A model generated the notes under the pieces. That model did not search any database. It was given only the letters and a program-made list of their open reading frames with translations, and had not been told where the DNA came from. Below, piece by piece: positions 7,525 through 15,431 of a stretch of DNA of 29,827 nt. Source of the DNA: VFJL01 sp037147395 (GTDB lineage Bacteria > Pseudomonadota > Gammaproteobacteria > Burkholderiales > Nitrosomonadaceae); the NCBI GenBank assembly GCA_037147395.1, contig JBAWVG010000015.1, positions 1 to 29,827 of the forward strand, given 5' to 3'. The translations under genes and the position numbers were made by a program. The first letter of the stretch is position 1. Every line of letters begins with the position of its first letter.

Positions 7525-8597
7525 CGGCGCAGGAGCATTCTCTGCTCAGGGCTAGATGACAGCAGGCCAAGCGCAGTAATAAGCATCAACACATACAACC
7601 ACCACACCCCGGGCAAGCTCCCGATGGTGCCTTGCTCCACCCAAGTCTGAGCCAATCCGCCCAGGATGTAGTACACCGCGAAGACCATGGCCGCGGTGAA
7701 GAGGTGCTTCTCACCCTTGTCTTGACGGGGCGACGAACGCGTAAATGCGATGGCGATCAGTGCCAGCAGGATCGTCCCAATCGGTCGTGAGAGTCGCCAC
7801 TGCAGCTCGGCTATGTCTCGAGACTGGTCTGATTCTGCTAAGTGCCAGCTGGTGGCGGATTTACGTGCATATCCCGCCGAACCACCTTTATCAGTGAAAT
7901 ATACTAACTTATCGAACTGAGCGATCGTGTCTTTTGTGGTCGAATGCATGAACCGGTAAACAAAGCCATCAGATAAATGGACTTGGGACCGCTGCCCGGT
8001 CTGGAATTGCTGCTGCCAGCCCTCTTTGGCCACGATGATCTCGCTGCTGTCTCCCTTGTTAATATAATGAAATACATTCTTCATCTGCTTATCAGAGCCA
8101 TCCTTACTCTGAATATAAATGACTCTGCCGCTGCCTTCACTCCCATAGAAACGTCCGGCTTGAAATCGGTCTGTATTTAACTCTACCTCTGCCTGCGCAT
8201 TCAGTGCATAGCTCTCCTGATAGGCCCAGGGGCGTATGAAAATGGATAAAAGGCCGATGATGATACCGATGGGGATGGCGACCATCAGAACGGCATAGAT
8301 TATGCGGCGGTCACTGACTCCAGAAGAGCGTAGTACATTGATCTCCTGGTCCCGGTGCAGTCTGCCGAGACCAACCACGATCGCAACATACAAGGCTAAC
8401 TGCATCAATACATCTAATGAGATGACCGTCTTCAGTACGACCAGTTTTAGCATGGCCATAACGCCAAGAGACTCTGTCACCGCTCCCGCTAAGAAACGGC
8501 CGCTGATGAAGCTTGCATATAACCCAGCAAGTATCACAATAATCACCACAAACGGTATCAACAGCTCGCGTATGATATATCTATCTATTATCTTCAC
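7521..8597 (-). CDS. lptF: LPS export permease LptF
   Basis: This 358-residue YjgP/YjgQ family permease partners LptG in the LPS export ABC transporter. The opening KIIDRYIIRELLIPF, the segment GRLHRDQEINVLRSSGVSDRRI and a C-terminal block of membrane helices are characteristic. The start is GTG at 8597, with a GGGAGG ribosome binding site a few bases upstream. The pair lies inside a lipid-enzyme run rather than beside pepA, its usual partner in many Gammaproteobacteria. Confidence 0.92.
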   Translation of the reverse strand: MKIIDRYIIRELLIPFVVIIVILAGLYASFISGRFLAGAVTESLGVMAMLKLVVLKTVISLDVLMQLALYVAIVVGLGRLHRDQEINVLRSSGVSDRRIIYAVLMVAIPIGIIIGLLSIFIRPWAYQESYALNAQAEVELNTDRFQAGRFYGSEGSGRVIYIQSKDGSDKQMKNVFHYINKGDSSEIIVAKEGWQQQFQTGQRSQVHLSDGFVYRFMHSTTKDTIAQFDKLVYFTDKGGSAGYARKSATSWHLAESDQSRDIAELQWRLSRPIGTILLALIAIAFTRSSPRQDKGEKHLFTAAMVFAVYYILGGLAQTWVEQGTIGSLPGVWWLYVLMLITALGLLSSSPEQRMLLRR

Positions 8598-8633
8598 GAG
8601 CCTCCCACTACCATCTTCATAGTAAAGAGGTAT

Positions 8634-9482
8634 TCATGCGTCTGGATACCGCCCTTTGGACTCGCCCCCGTTCTCAAAGGAGAATGCCCCCCCTGCTAGG
8701 ATTGACTCAACGAGCATCATATCCTCGACCTTATCAACATCGACTCCGGCCTGTGGGTACGGTAGAGTGACTGTCCGTACCTTAACAGCAACCCTGGACG
8801 AGACCGCATTTAGGGCCTGGTTAAGTGTCAGTTGCCCCATCAGGTAGGAGAGAACCGCTCCCGGACCGAGAACCTGCAAAATTAGGCGCCAAGGGCGCTT
8901 ACGCAGATCTTCAGCCCTCTGCCAGAATGTGACTAGATCTCGTCCACGATGATTGAAAAAAGCATACAAATTACAGCCGCAAACACCACCATCACGTAAC
9001 CGGATCACGGTACGCCTCGTTCCCGGAAAGGCGGCAGAGACATCCGCATGCTTAACCACCCCCACCGTGGCATCACTATCTATCGCAGAGGATTCACGTA
9101 AAAAATAGCGGATGATTGCGGGCGTGAGTAGCGCATGATCCGCCGTTGTTAATAATACCGGTGAGTCATGGTCTATCTGTGCAAGACCGCTGTTGGCACT
9201 GCGACTCGGGGAATCTAGGTTCGGCAACCAATCGACACGGCCCGACTCTATCCTCTTCTGTAACTCCGGGCAGTCGGGGAGAACAGATGCAGGGGGGCCG
9301 CATATGATAATCCTCCCAATCATCTCACTCGACTCCAGAGCATCCAGTACACGGATGATCATGGGGATCCCACCTATCGGTGCAATCGCCTTACAGGATG
9401 TTCCCGCGCTACTTGCCACTGGGTCGTGAGTTGTGCGATCCGCCGCCAGTACCAGAGCACTGAATCGATTTTTTTTATTCAT
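8634..9482 (-). CDS. MobA-like NTP transferase domain protein
   Basis: This 282-residue protein has a glycosyltransferase-A-like nucleotidyltransferase fold. The N-terminus ALVLAADR stands where the LAGGxSxR loop normally is, followed by CKAIAPIGGIPMI, which matches the KxL-x-GxP segment. LLTTADHALL corresponds to the metal-binding region, and DVDKVEDMMLVE to the closing WxDVDTPED-like block. It should transfer a nucleotide to a phosphorylated acceptor; the acceptor is unknown. It lies 36 bases before lptF and 45 bases after the GNAT-like gene. A phosphoglycerate cytidylyltransferase role, as described for the ceramide phosphoglycerate pathway of Caulobacter, is a possible but unproven fit. 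Confidence 0.72.
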   Translation of the reverse strand: MNKKNRFSALVLAADRTTHDPVASSAGTSCKAIAPIGGIPMIIRVLDALESSEMIGRIIICGPPASVLPDCPELQKRIESGRVDWLPNLDSPSRSANSGLAQIDHDSPVLLTTADHALLTPAIIRYFLRESSAIDSDATVGVVKHADVSAAFPGTRRTVIRLRDGGVCGCNLYAFFNHRGRDLVTFWQRAEDLRKRPWRLILQVLGPGAVLSYLMGQLTLNQALNAVSSRVAVKVRTVTLPYPQAGVDVDKVEDMMLVESILAGGAFSFENGGESKGRYPDA

Positions 9483-9527
9483 CAGGAGGTTCCGGTGCCA
9501 ATACTGTTTTGGACTCTAGCATGCTAC

Positions 9528-10682
9528 TTATAAGGTCTTGCCGTAGATCCGGTAGCGCTTGTACTGCCTACTACCAATGAGATCAAGAATTTTTCTCATC
9601 GGCTTGTTTTCTTCAAGTATCCACGACATCTCGACCTCACGAATCCCTAGAGAAAGTGCTGACTGCCGGGGCCCATCAATCACCATAAAGGCTAGGGCCA
9701 TACCGAGCGGCGTATTCTGAAACTGCTTACGGACCCCCATCAAGGCTATTCGACCGGTACGAACCGAACGCTCTCTGTACCACCTGATCAAACGAGCCCA
9801 TCCGAATGGAAATAGCTTCCCATCGAGTTTGGCAAAGATCTCATTGAGATTAGGCAGTCCCACCATGAATGCTGCAGGAACACCATCAACCTCCGCAATC
9901 TGGATGAAAAACTCCGGCACAATCAGACGCAGATTCCTGCCAAGCTCTGCAAATTCAGACTCGGTGAAGGGGATAAACCCCCAATTCTCTGACCATGCAT
10001 CATTGAATAGATCACGCAGTATCGCCATCTCTGCGACGAAATCGTTCCTGCGTAGCGTCCGAAGCTTGACACGATTTGAATACTTCTTGAGCAGGGCTCC
10101 CATCACTCGTGGCACTTCAAAGTCCACATTAACCCAGTAGGCGAGAAGATCCTTGGCCGAATGATAACCCTGCTCTCCAAGTAAGTGCCCGTACCACCTA
10201 GGAGAATGAGGCATCATCACCATGGGCGGAGTATCAAATCCATCCACCAGGATGCCGCACTCCTGATTGATGGAAAAGTTAAATGGCCCGCTGACATACT
10301 TGGTATTGCGGGCTACCAGCCATGCCTCAGCAGTCTCTATCAGGGCAGCGCATACCGCGCTGTCGTCTACACATTCGAATAAGCCAAAATGGCCGGTATC
10401 AATGCCGTGGTATTGTCGGTGGTGCTGATCAATCTGCGCACTGATCCTTCCGACCGGCTCATTACCCCGGTACGCGACCCAGGCCTGCCATTCTCCATTT
10501 TTAAAGAATGGATTAAACCTAGAAAAGTGAAACCTTCTCTCAGCACGTAGGGGCGGCACCCATACCGGGTCATCTGCATAGATCCTCCAAGGAAGATCGA
10601 TGAATCTTCCCATCTCGCGGTAGCTTGTGACCGGGCGCACAGTAACGGTTTCAGACGTTAATTGATTGGATTTCTCATTCAT
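9528..10682 (-). CDS. Long GNAT-like acyltransferase family protein
   Basis: This 384-residue cytoplasmic protein belongs to the widespread family of about 380 residues annotated as GNAT-family N-acetyltransferase. The beginning VTSYREMGRFIDLPWRIYAD, the PVGRISAQIDQHHRQ segment, GPFNFSINQECGILVDGFD and the later GWARLIRW / LMGVRKQFQNTPLG blocks are typical of it. The Caulobacter bacterial ceramide synthase is, to my knowledge, a long GNAT-type protein like this, so an acyl transfer to a sphingoid base or other amine is conceivable. Its place with a lipid kinase and two nucleotidyltransferases fits lipid synthesis. The specific reaction is inferred only. It appears to be the first gene of the - strand run. 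Confidence 0.7.
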   Translation of the reverse strand: MNEKSNQLTSETVTVRPVTSYREMGRFIDLPWRIYADDPVWVPPLRAERRFHFSRFNPFFKNGEWQAWVAYRGNEPVGRISAQIDQHHRQYHGIDTGHFGLFECVDDSAVCAALIETAEAWLVARNTKYVSGPFNFSINQECGILVDGFDTPPMVMMPHSPRWYGHLLGEQGYHSAKDLLAYWVNVDFEVPRVMGALLKKYSNRVKLRTLRRNDFVAEMAILRDLFNDAWSENWGFIPFTESEFAELGRNLRLIVPEFFIQIAEVDGVPAAFMVGLPNLNEIFAKLDGKLFPFGWARLIRWYRERSVRTGRIALMGVRKQFQNTPLGMALAFMVIDGPRQSALSLGIREVEMSWILEENKPMRKILDLIGSRQYKRYRIYGKTL

Positions 10683-10957
10683 AGCGGAAGATAGGTAGAA
10701 ACGATCAACGGCACATGGGTATTGTATAATATTAATGTGGCGCTTAAGCGAGTTAACTCGTTTTCAGGTGGTATCATGTTCATGAACTACGAGTTCTATC
10801 ATCGGGACCAGAAGACCGAACGTTCAAATTACATGCTACCGCGCTTAGGATTTTAGAAACCTGAGGGAACGATCTGTTACCGGCACCTGTCAGAGTAATG
10901 GTCAAGTTCGAGAGTTCGAATCATGTCAGAAAGGTTTTCAACCGTTTATTGACAGAC

Positions 10958-10974
10958 TGACATCACAATGACAT
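10958..10974 (-). promoter_or_regulatory. Pho-box-like direct repeat
   Basis: On the - strand this reads ATGTCATTGTGATGTCA, two TGTCA cores spaced exactly 11 bases. The PhoB consensus is CTGTCAT, four A/T-rich bases, then CTGTCAT, so the fit is good in the cores and imperfect outside. A third TGTCA follows 8 bases on (10950-10954). The orientation points to the - strand lipid genes, whose first start is about 275 bases away. Confidence 0.35.
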
Positions 10975-11032
10975 CGACTCTGGTCAGTAACCCGAATAAC
11001 CGATGATGAAGTAGACTGATGCCCTTTGAAGC

Positions 11033-11054
11033 TGACAGCTCAAATTAGCTGTCA
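11033..11054. repeat. Inverted repeat (8-bp stem, 6-base loop)
   Basis: TGACAGCT and AGCTGTCA flank CAAATT. No T-run follows on either strand, so it is not an obvious terminator. It lies about 70 bases before the small membrane protein gene and contains two of the TGACA/TGTCA motifs, so an operator role is possible. Confidence 0.45.
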
Positions 11055-11122
11055 CGTTGGCAAAGGCTTTAGGTGGTTGTTAAGATTTCTTTGTAAGTAA
11101 CACTCTATTAAGAGGCTGGCCA

Positions 11123-11380
11123 ATGGATGATCCTATATATAACTTACTGATTTCTTTTACCCTCATTCCCGTTGCGATTGGATTGAATATTTGGGTAAGG
11201 CAGCGTCGTCGTCGTCGTCTCAATGAATCAGGGGAGGGGGAGTTTGATAGCCTCTCTGTAACGCTGATATCAACAATAGGCGAAGGTCTTGCCGTGGTTG
11301 CGAGTCTGATGTGTGTCATCTGGATCATGGGGGGTATAGTACGGTTCCTATTCCCAGCCATGTTTGGTGCGAAACTTTAG
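11123..11380 (+). CDS. Small two-helix membrane protein, unknown function
   Basis: This 85-residue protein is not recognised. It has a first hydrophobic helix at about 6-25 (LLISFTLIPVAIGLNIWV), a very basic stretch (RQRRRRR), an acidic linker (ESGEGEFD), then a long hydrophobic region at about 47-78. This gives two membrane segments with the basic linker predicted to be cytoplasmic. An AGAGG ribosome binding site at 11111-11115 lies 7 bases before the ATG, which supports a real gene. It stands alone between the divergent lipid run and the convergent topB gene. A frame on the opposite strand covers the same bases but gives a low-complexity product. Confidence 0.6.
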   Translation: MDDPIYNLLISFTLIPVAIGLNIWVRQRRRRRLNESGEGEFDSLSVTLISTIGEGLAVVASLMCVIWIMGGIVRFLFPAMFGAKL

Positions 11381-11553
11381 TAGAAATTGCTATTGACTGG
11401 AGAGGTAGAACGGTTAGAAGGAACCTTTAACCCTCAAAGGCTTGAGTAGAATTGATACTCATTGAACCGATTGTTAAGCCGCCTATAGGAACGCACAATG
11501 CCCATCGCGGGCAGTGCATAAGAGGCGACTCAACCGCTTCTGACTTATGTCTT

Positions 11554-14100
11554 TTAGGCCTTACGGGCGGCAGATTTTTTAGCGACTGACACTCGGGACT
11601 TAGGCTTTACCGTTTTCACTTTCGTTTTCGTTTCCGTTTCTGCTGCTGCTTTTGACTTCCTCGGCTCAAACTCGAAACCCACCTTCCCACCTGCACCCAT
11701 CACCAGATAGGCTGAAAATGGCCGCCCCTTCTTAGAAATAAACTTTGGCAGCAAGTCCGTTCTTCCAGAAACCAATAGCTTGACGACTTGCTCACGTTCG
11801 ATGGGGCGCTTAAGAATTATTTTTCCGGTCTTGAAATCACAACTACGGGCCCCACCGACAGCCTTCTCACACGTATAACTCATGCCATGATCAAATACCC
11901 CGCCGCCACATCGTGGGCACTTTCCTAGGGACTCTTGGCCAGAGAAGTCCACCTCCTCTGCCGTCTCTTCTCCATTTCCACCAAAATCAAATTTCATTTC
12001 AAGATCATCGTTGAGCTTGATATTCGCATCGAAAAGCCTTCCCATCTTGCTACGAAAGCCTTGTAATGGACCGACTTCTCGCTGCGTAATCAGGGCCTCC
12101 ATCTCCGCTATTTCAAATTGCCGCCCGGCAAGAATCTTCCACAACGCAAAATCACATTTCTTGCACTGAAATTTCTTGTAAGTTTCATGTACTACACCGC
12201 CACATTTAGGACATGGCGATTTGAGCGTAGAAAAATCCCCACTGATAGTTTCACCGCGATTGCTCTTCGCCTGTTCAACCATATGTCGTGTCATGGTAGC
12301 GATCTCTTCCATGAAAGAGTTGCGCTCCAGCTTACCCTGCTCGATCTGACGTAATTTAAACTCCCAATCACCCGTCAACTCGGGTGAGGTGAGCTCTGGC
12401 ACCTTCAAGCCTCTCAATAATGTAATCAGCGAGGACGCCTTGGCGGTGGGGTGCAGCTCACGCCCGACCCGCTGCAAATAATTTTCGTATACCAGTCCCT
12501 CGATAATCGAAGCGCGGGTCGCCGGCGTACCCAACCCCTTCGCGCTCATGGCCTCACGTAACTCTCCATCCTCAACCAATTTTCCCGCGTTCTCCATGGC
12601 AGATAGCAGCGTAGCCTCGTTGAACCTTGCTGGTGGACGGGTTTGGTTGGCAGTGACCTTAATTTCTTGAACGAGAACAGATTCGTTTAACTCTACTGCA
12701 ATCAGAGTCGAGCCATCGTCGACCCCGTCCGACTGCGCCTCCTTCCCGTAAACTGCCTGCCAGCCAGGACTGACCATCACCTTTCCCTCGGTCTTGAAGG
12801 GCTCATCTTCAACTCGAGTGATGCGGGTGGTGACGAGAAACTCAGAAGAGGGGTAGAAGACTGCCAGAAAACGCTTGGTGACCAGATCATAGAGCTTGGC
12901 CTCTGCATCGCTCAAGTTCTTAGGTTCTAGCGATGTTGGGATAATGGCAAAGTGGTCTGAAATTTTGGCATTATTAAATATACGTTTATTAGGCTTGACC
13001 CAGCCTGATTTCAATATCTGTTTAGCGAACACTCCATAACGAGTACCCTCTAACGAACTCAGGGCATCCTTAACGGTATCAATATAGTCTTCCGGTAATG
13101 CACGAGCATCGGTCCTCGGATAGGTCAAGACCTTATGCTTTTCGTATAAAGCCTGTGCCAGACCCAACGTGCTCTTAGCAGAGAAACCAAAACGCCCATT
13201 CGCATCTCTCTGCAAGCTGGTGAGGTCGTACAGCAGCGGACAGACCTCTGTCGTGGGCTTACTTTCTTCACTGACGATGCCGGCCTTATCTTGGCACTTG
13301 ACACGGATAATCTCGGCCTTCTTCTGATCCCACAGCCGCTCTGCTTTATGTTCGCTATCTTTCTTTTCTTTGGAAAAGTTTTCGTCAAACCACCGGCCAT
13401 TATAGTTACCGGCCTTGGCAGAAAAACTGCCATGTATCTCCCAATAATCATGAGGGATGAACTTCTTGATGACTTCTTCCCGCTCAACAAGGATAGCTAG
13501 GGTCGGTGTCTGTACTCTCCCCACTGTAGTCTTGTGAAACCCGCCCTCCTGAGAGTTGAATGCTGTCAAGGCGCGAGTGCCATTAATTCCGACCAACCAG
13601 TCTGCTTCCGAACGACTCACTGCAGCCTCTGCCAGTGGCTGCACGGCAGCATCATCAAGCAACTTTGCAAAACCCTCTCGGATTGAGGTGGGCGTCATTG
13701 ACTGCAGCCAGAGTCGCTTGACTGGCTTCTTGGTGGCAACATGGCGCTTAATATAATGAAAGATCAGCTCCCCCTCGCGTCCCGCGTCACATGCATTGAT
13801 AAGTGCATCCACATCCTTGCGCTTAATCAATTTGGTCAAGAGCTTCAGTCGTGATTCGGTCTTCTCAATCGGACGGAGATCAAAGTGGGGGGGGATGACC
13901 GGCAGATTTGCAAAACTCCATTTACCCCTCTTAATCTCATACTGCTCCGGCACCGCCAGCTCGAGCAGGTGACCTATGGCCGACGACAATACGTATTGAT
14001 CACTCTCGAAGTAATCCGTCTGCTTGGTAAAGCCACCCAATACCCGCGCAATGTCCGCGGCGACAGAAGGTTTCTCGGCGATGATTAAGGTCTTACCCAT
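11554..14100 (-). CDS. topB: DNA topoisomerase III
   Basis: This 848-residue type IA topoisomerase relaxes and decatenates DNA by passing strands through a single-strand break. The Toprim domain is at the N-terminus with Glu9 (IIAEKPSVA) and the acidic block CDAGREGE (104-111). The catalytic tyrosine is Tyr327 in TYPRTD. The C-terminal part adds two zinc-ribbon-like blocks, CPKCGG with a later CKKC, and CPRCGG with a later Cys pair, and ends in a Lys/Ala-rich tail. It is longer than the 653-residue E. coli protein; this extended form with ribbons is common in Betaproteobacteria and Xanthomonads. AGGAG lies 4 bases before the ATG. Confidence 0.95.
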   Translation of the reverse strand: MGKTLIIAEKPSVAADIARVLGGFTKQTDYFESDQYVLSSAIGHLLELAVPEQYEIKRGKWSFANLPVIPPHFDLRPIEKTESRLKLLTKLIKRKDVDALINACDAGREGELIFHYIKRHVATKKPVKRLWLQSMTPTSIREGFAKLLDDAAVQPLAEAAVSRSEADWLVGINGTRALTAFNSQEGGFHKTTVGRVQTPTLAILVEREEVIKKFIPHDYWEIHGSFSAKAGNYNGRWFDENFSKEKKDSEHKAERLWDQKKAEIIRVKCQDKAGIVSEESKPTTEVCPLLYDLTSLQRDANGRFGFSAKSTLGLAQALYEKHKVLTYPRTDARALPEDYIDTVKDALSSLEGTRYGVFAKQILKSGWVKPNKRIFNNAKISDHFAIIPTSLEPKNLSDAEAKLYDLVTKRFLAVFYPSSEFLVTTRITRVEDEPFKTEGKVMVSPGWQAVYGKEAQSDGVDDGSTLIAVELNESVLVQEIKVTANQTRPPARFNEATLLSAMENAGKLVEDGELREAMSAKGLGTPATRASIIEGLVYENYLQRVGRELHPTAKASSLITLLRGLKVPELTSPELTGDWEFKLRQIEQGKLERNSFMEEIATMTRHMVEQAKSNRGETISGDFSTLKSPCPKCGGVVHETYKKFQCKKCDFALWKILAGRQFEIAEMEALITQREVGPLQGFRSKMGRLFDANIKLNDDLEMKFDFGGNGEETAEEVDFSGQESLGKCPRCGGGVFDHGMSYTCEKAVGGARSCDFKTGKIILKRPIEREQVVKLLVSGRTDLLPKFISKKGRPFSAYLVMGAGGKVGFEFEPRKSKAAAETETKTKVKTVKPKSRVSVAKKSAARKA

Positions 14101-14616
14101 GAAGCTCCTGTGATCATCCGTAAATCACCAGCGACTGCCTTTAATAGGGGCGCGTACCCAGTCACTGAGATCTCAGAATCGTTGCGTTGGTAGAGGTCAT
14201 TTGGAGCGCGATCAAATAAGGTCGAAAGTACCCAATACCGATTGCAGAATATATTATCTGATCCGCTAACAGTATCAGTCCGTCAGACTCACAACCCAAA
14301 AGCCCACTCCGAATCCTTGCAGCATGGAGGATCGTGCTTCTGCCGTCAAGCGGGTGAGGACTTCAACACCCTATCATCGTGAGCCAGACACTGCAGAGGC
14401 GGCCGACCCTCTAAGTCCATCTTCTCAGCATCATTGGAAGTAGTGGACGTCATTTGATAGGTCCCTTTTCACAAAATATAGGCCGCGAACATTTCGCTAG
14501 TTTCACCCCTTGTTTTGATGTTCAGATGGCATCCCTTAGACCGTGTTTAGTGGACGGGGACCAATCTCAATAGCCTCAGAACAGCTTGAAAAAAAGATCG
14601 AAAACAAGATCCCGGA

Positions 14617-14622
14617 TATAAT
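14617..14622 (+). promoter_or_regulatory. Candidate -10 box for def
   Basis: A perfect TATAAT. No good -35 lies at 16-18 bases upstream; TTGAAA at 14586-14591 is too far (25 bases). Transcription from here would begin around 14629 and give a leader of about 180 bases before the def ATG. Confidence 0.35.
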
Positions 14623-14653
14623 GAATACCCTAAGAGTTCAAACCTCTATGTAG

Positions 14654-14774
14654 ATCTAGGGCATGATCCAAAATACTGTCTCATGCGACCGATGACCGGT
14701 ATGAGTTTCAGTCTGGCAAAGTATTCGTGAAGAGGTCTGCTGTTTTAGAGATGCTCTGATAATATGCCCTAGAT
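14654..14774 (+). ncRNA. Candidate structured 5' leader upstream of def
   Basis: A closing helix of 11 perfect pairs joins ATCTAGGGCAT (14654-14664) to ATGCCCTAGAT (14764-14774). Inside it, AATACT (14672-14677) pairs with AGTATT (14720-14725). Nested within that, CTCAT (14680-14684) pairs with ATGAG (14701-14705), and ACCG (14688-14691) pairs with CGGT (14697-14700) around a 5-base loop. A second arm, TTAGAG (14745-14750) with CTCTGA (14754-14759, one G-U), completes a possible three-way junction. It lies between a -10 box and def. It matches no RNA class I recognise, and a small inverted-repeat element is an alternative. Confidence 0.4.
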
Positions 14775-14811
14775 TCTGTTCAGTCAGTCTATTCAATACA
14801 CAAGTCTTACC

Positions 14812-15315
14812 ATGGCACTCTTGAAGATACTGCAGTACCCAGATGGTCGACTCAATACGGTAGCGGCCAAGGTCTCTGAAGTAAATAGCTCCATCCACAC
14901 ACTCGTGCAAGGCATGGTAGAGACCATGTATGCCGCCCCCGGCATCGGTCTAGCGGCGACTCAGGTTGATGTGCATCTATGTGTGATCGTGATCGACATA
15001 TCCGACACCCGTGACCGGTTACACGTCCTGATCAATCCTGAAATTACTGCCAGAAGCGGTGAGTCTGTCTATGAAGAGGGTTGTCTTTCGGTGCCGGGAA
15101 CCTTTGATAAGATAAAACGTGCCGAACGAGTCTCTGTCAAGGCGCTGGACCGTGACGGCAATCCTTTCATGCTCGATGCCGATGGGCTATTGGCAGTGTG
15201 CATACAGCATGAGATGGACCATTTACTCGGCAAGGTATTTGTTGAGTATCTATCCCCACTGAAAAAATCTCGCATCCAGTCTAGATTAAAGAAACAACAG
15301 CGAAATGCGGTGTAA
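14812..15315 (+). CDS. def: Peptide deformylase
   Basis: This 167-residue metalloenzyme removes the N-formyl group from new proteins. All three family motifs are intact: GIGLAATQ (44-51), EGCLS with metal ligand Cys91, and QHEMDH with His133, catalytic Glu134 and His137. The N-terminus MALLKILQYPDGRL is typical and fixes the start. There is no clear ribosome binding site, which may matter given the structured leader upstream. It is followed by fmt, its functional counterpart, after 116 bases. Confidence 0.97.
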   Translation: MALLKILQYPDGRLNTVAAKVSEVNSSIHTLVQGMVETMYAAPGIGLAATQVDVHLCVIVIDISDTRDRLHVLINPEITARSGESVYEEGCLSVPGTFDKIKRAERVSVKALDRDGNPFMLDADGLLAVCIQHEMDHLLGKVFVEYLSPLKKSRIQSRLKKQQRNAV

Positions 15316-15431
15316 TAGCCCGCACTTGCTATGAACACACCTTACCTATTTATGAACCGTCATAGCGCTCCTCAGAGGTAGTCGTCTGGGAGAGCCCCTG
15401 AACAGATTCCCCGAGGCGGATTAAACTTTAC

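Larger units (their letters stand above)
10683..11122. other. Intergenic region rich in inverted repeats and TGACA motifs
   Basis: No gene is seen in this 440-base divergent spacer. It holds two adjoining perfect palindromes (10741-10750 and 10749-10760), a TATAAT at 10725-10730 without a good -35, seven copies of TGACA/TGTCA between 10888 and 11054, an inverted repeat ATGTCAG/CTGACAT at 10923-10963, and a hairpin TGACAGCT/AGCTGTCA at 11033-11054. The content suggests a regulatory region serving the - strand lipid genes, the small + strand gene, or both. Confidence 0.6.
14101..14811. other. 711-base gene-free region between topB and def
   Basis: No convincing coding frame is seen on either strand. 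The first 480 bases hold little beyond a 9-base direct repeat TAGTGGACG at 14441-14449 and 14548-14556. The last 200 bases hold a perfect TATAAT and a nested inverted-repeat structure ahead of def. Many Betaproteobacteria carry dprA and smg between topB and def; they are absent here. Confidence 0.6.

Noticed and set aside
10906..10932. T-arm-like string GTTCGAATC suggesting a tRNA
   Set aside because: The flanking bases do not form the T stem and no acceptor or anticodon arms could be paired.
11080..11361. Opposite-strand frame of 93 codons over the small membrane protein
   Set aside because: Product is low-complexity and basic; the + strand frame has a ribosome binding site and clear membrane helices.
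14441..14565. Possible IS remnant: repeated TAGTGGACG and a TAGTGGACGGGGACC string resembling some IS3-type ends
   Set aside because: No matching inverted end, target duplication or transposase remnant was found.
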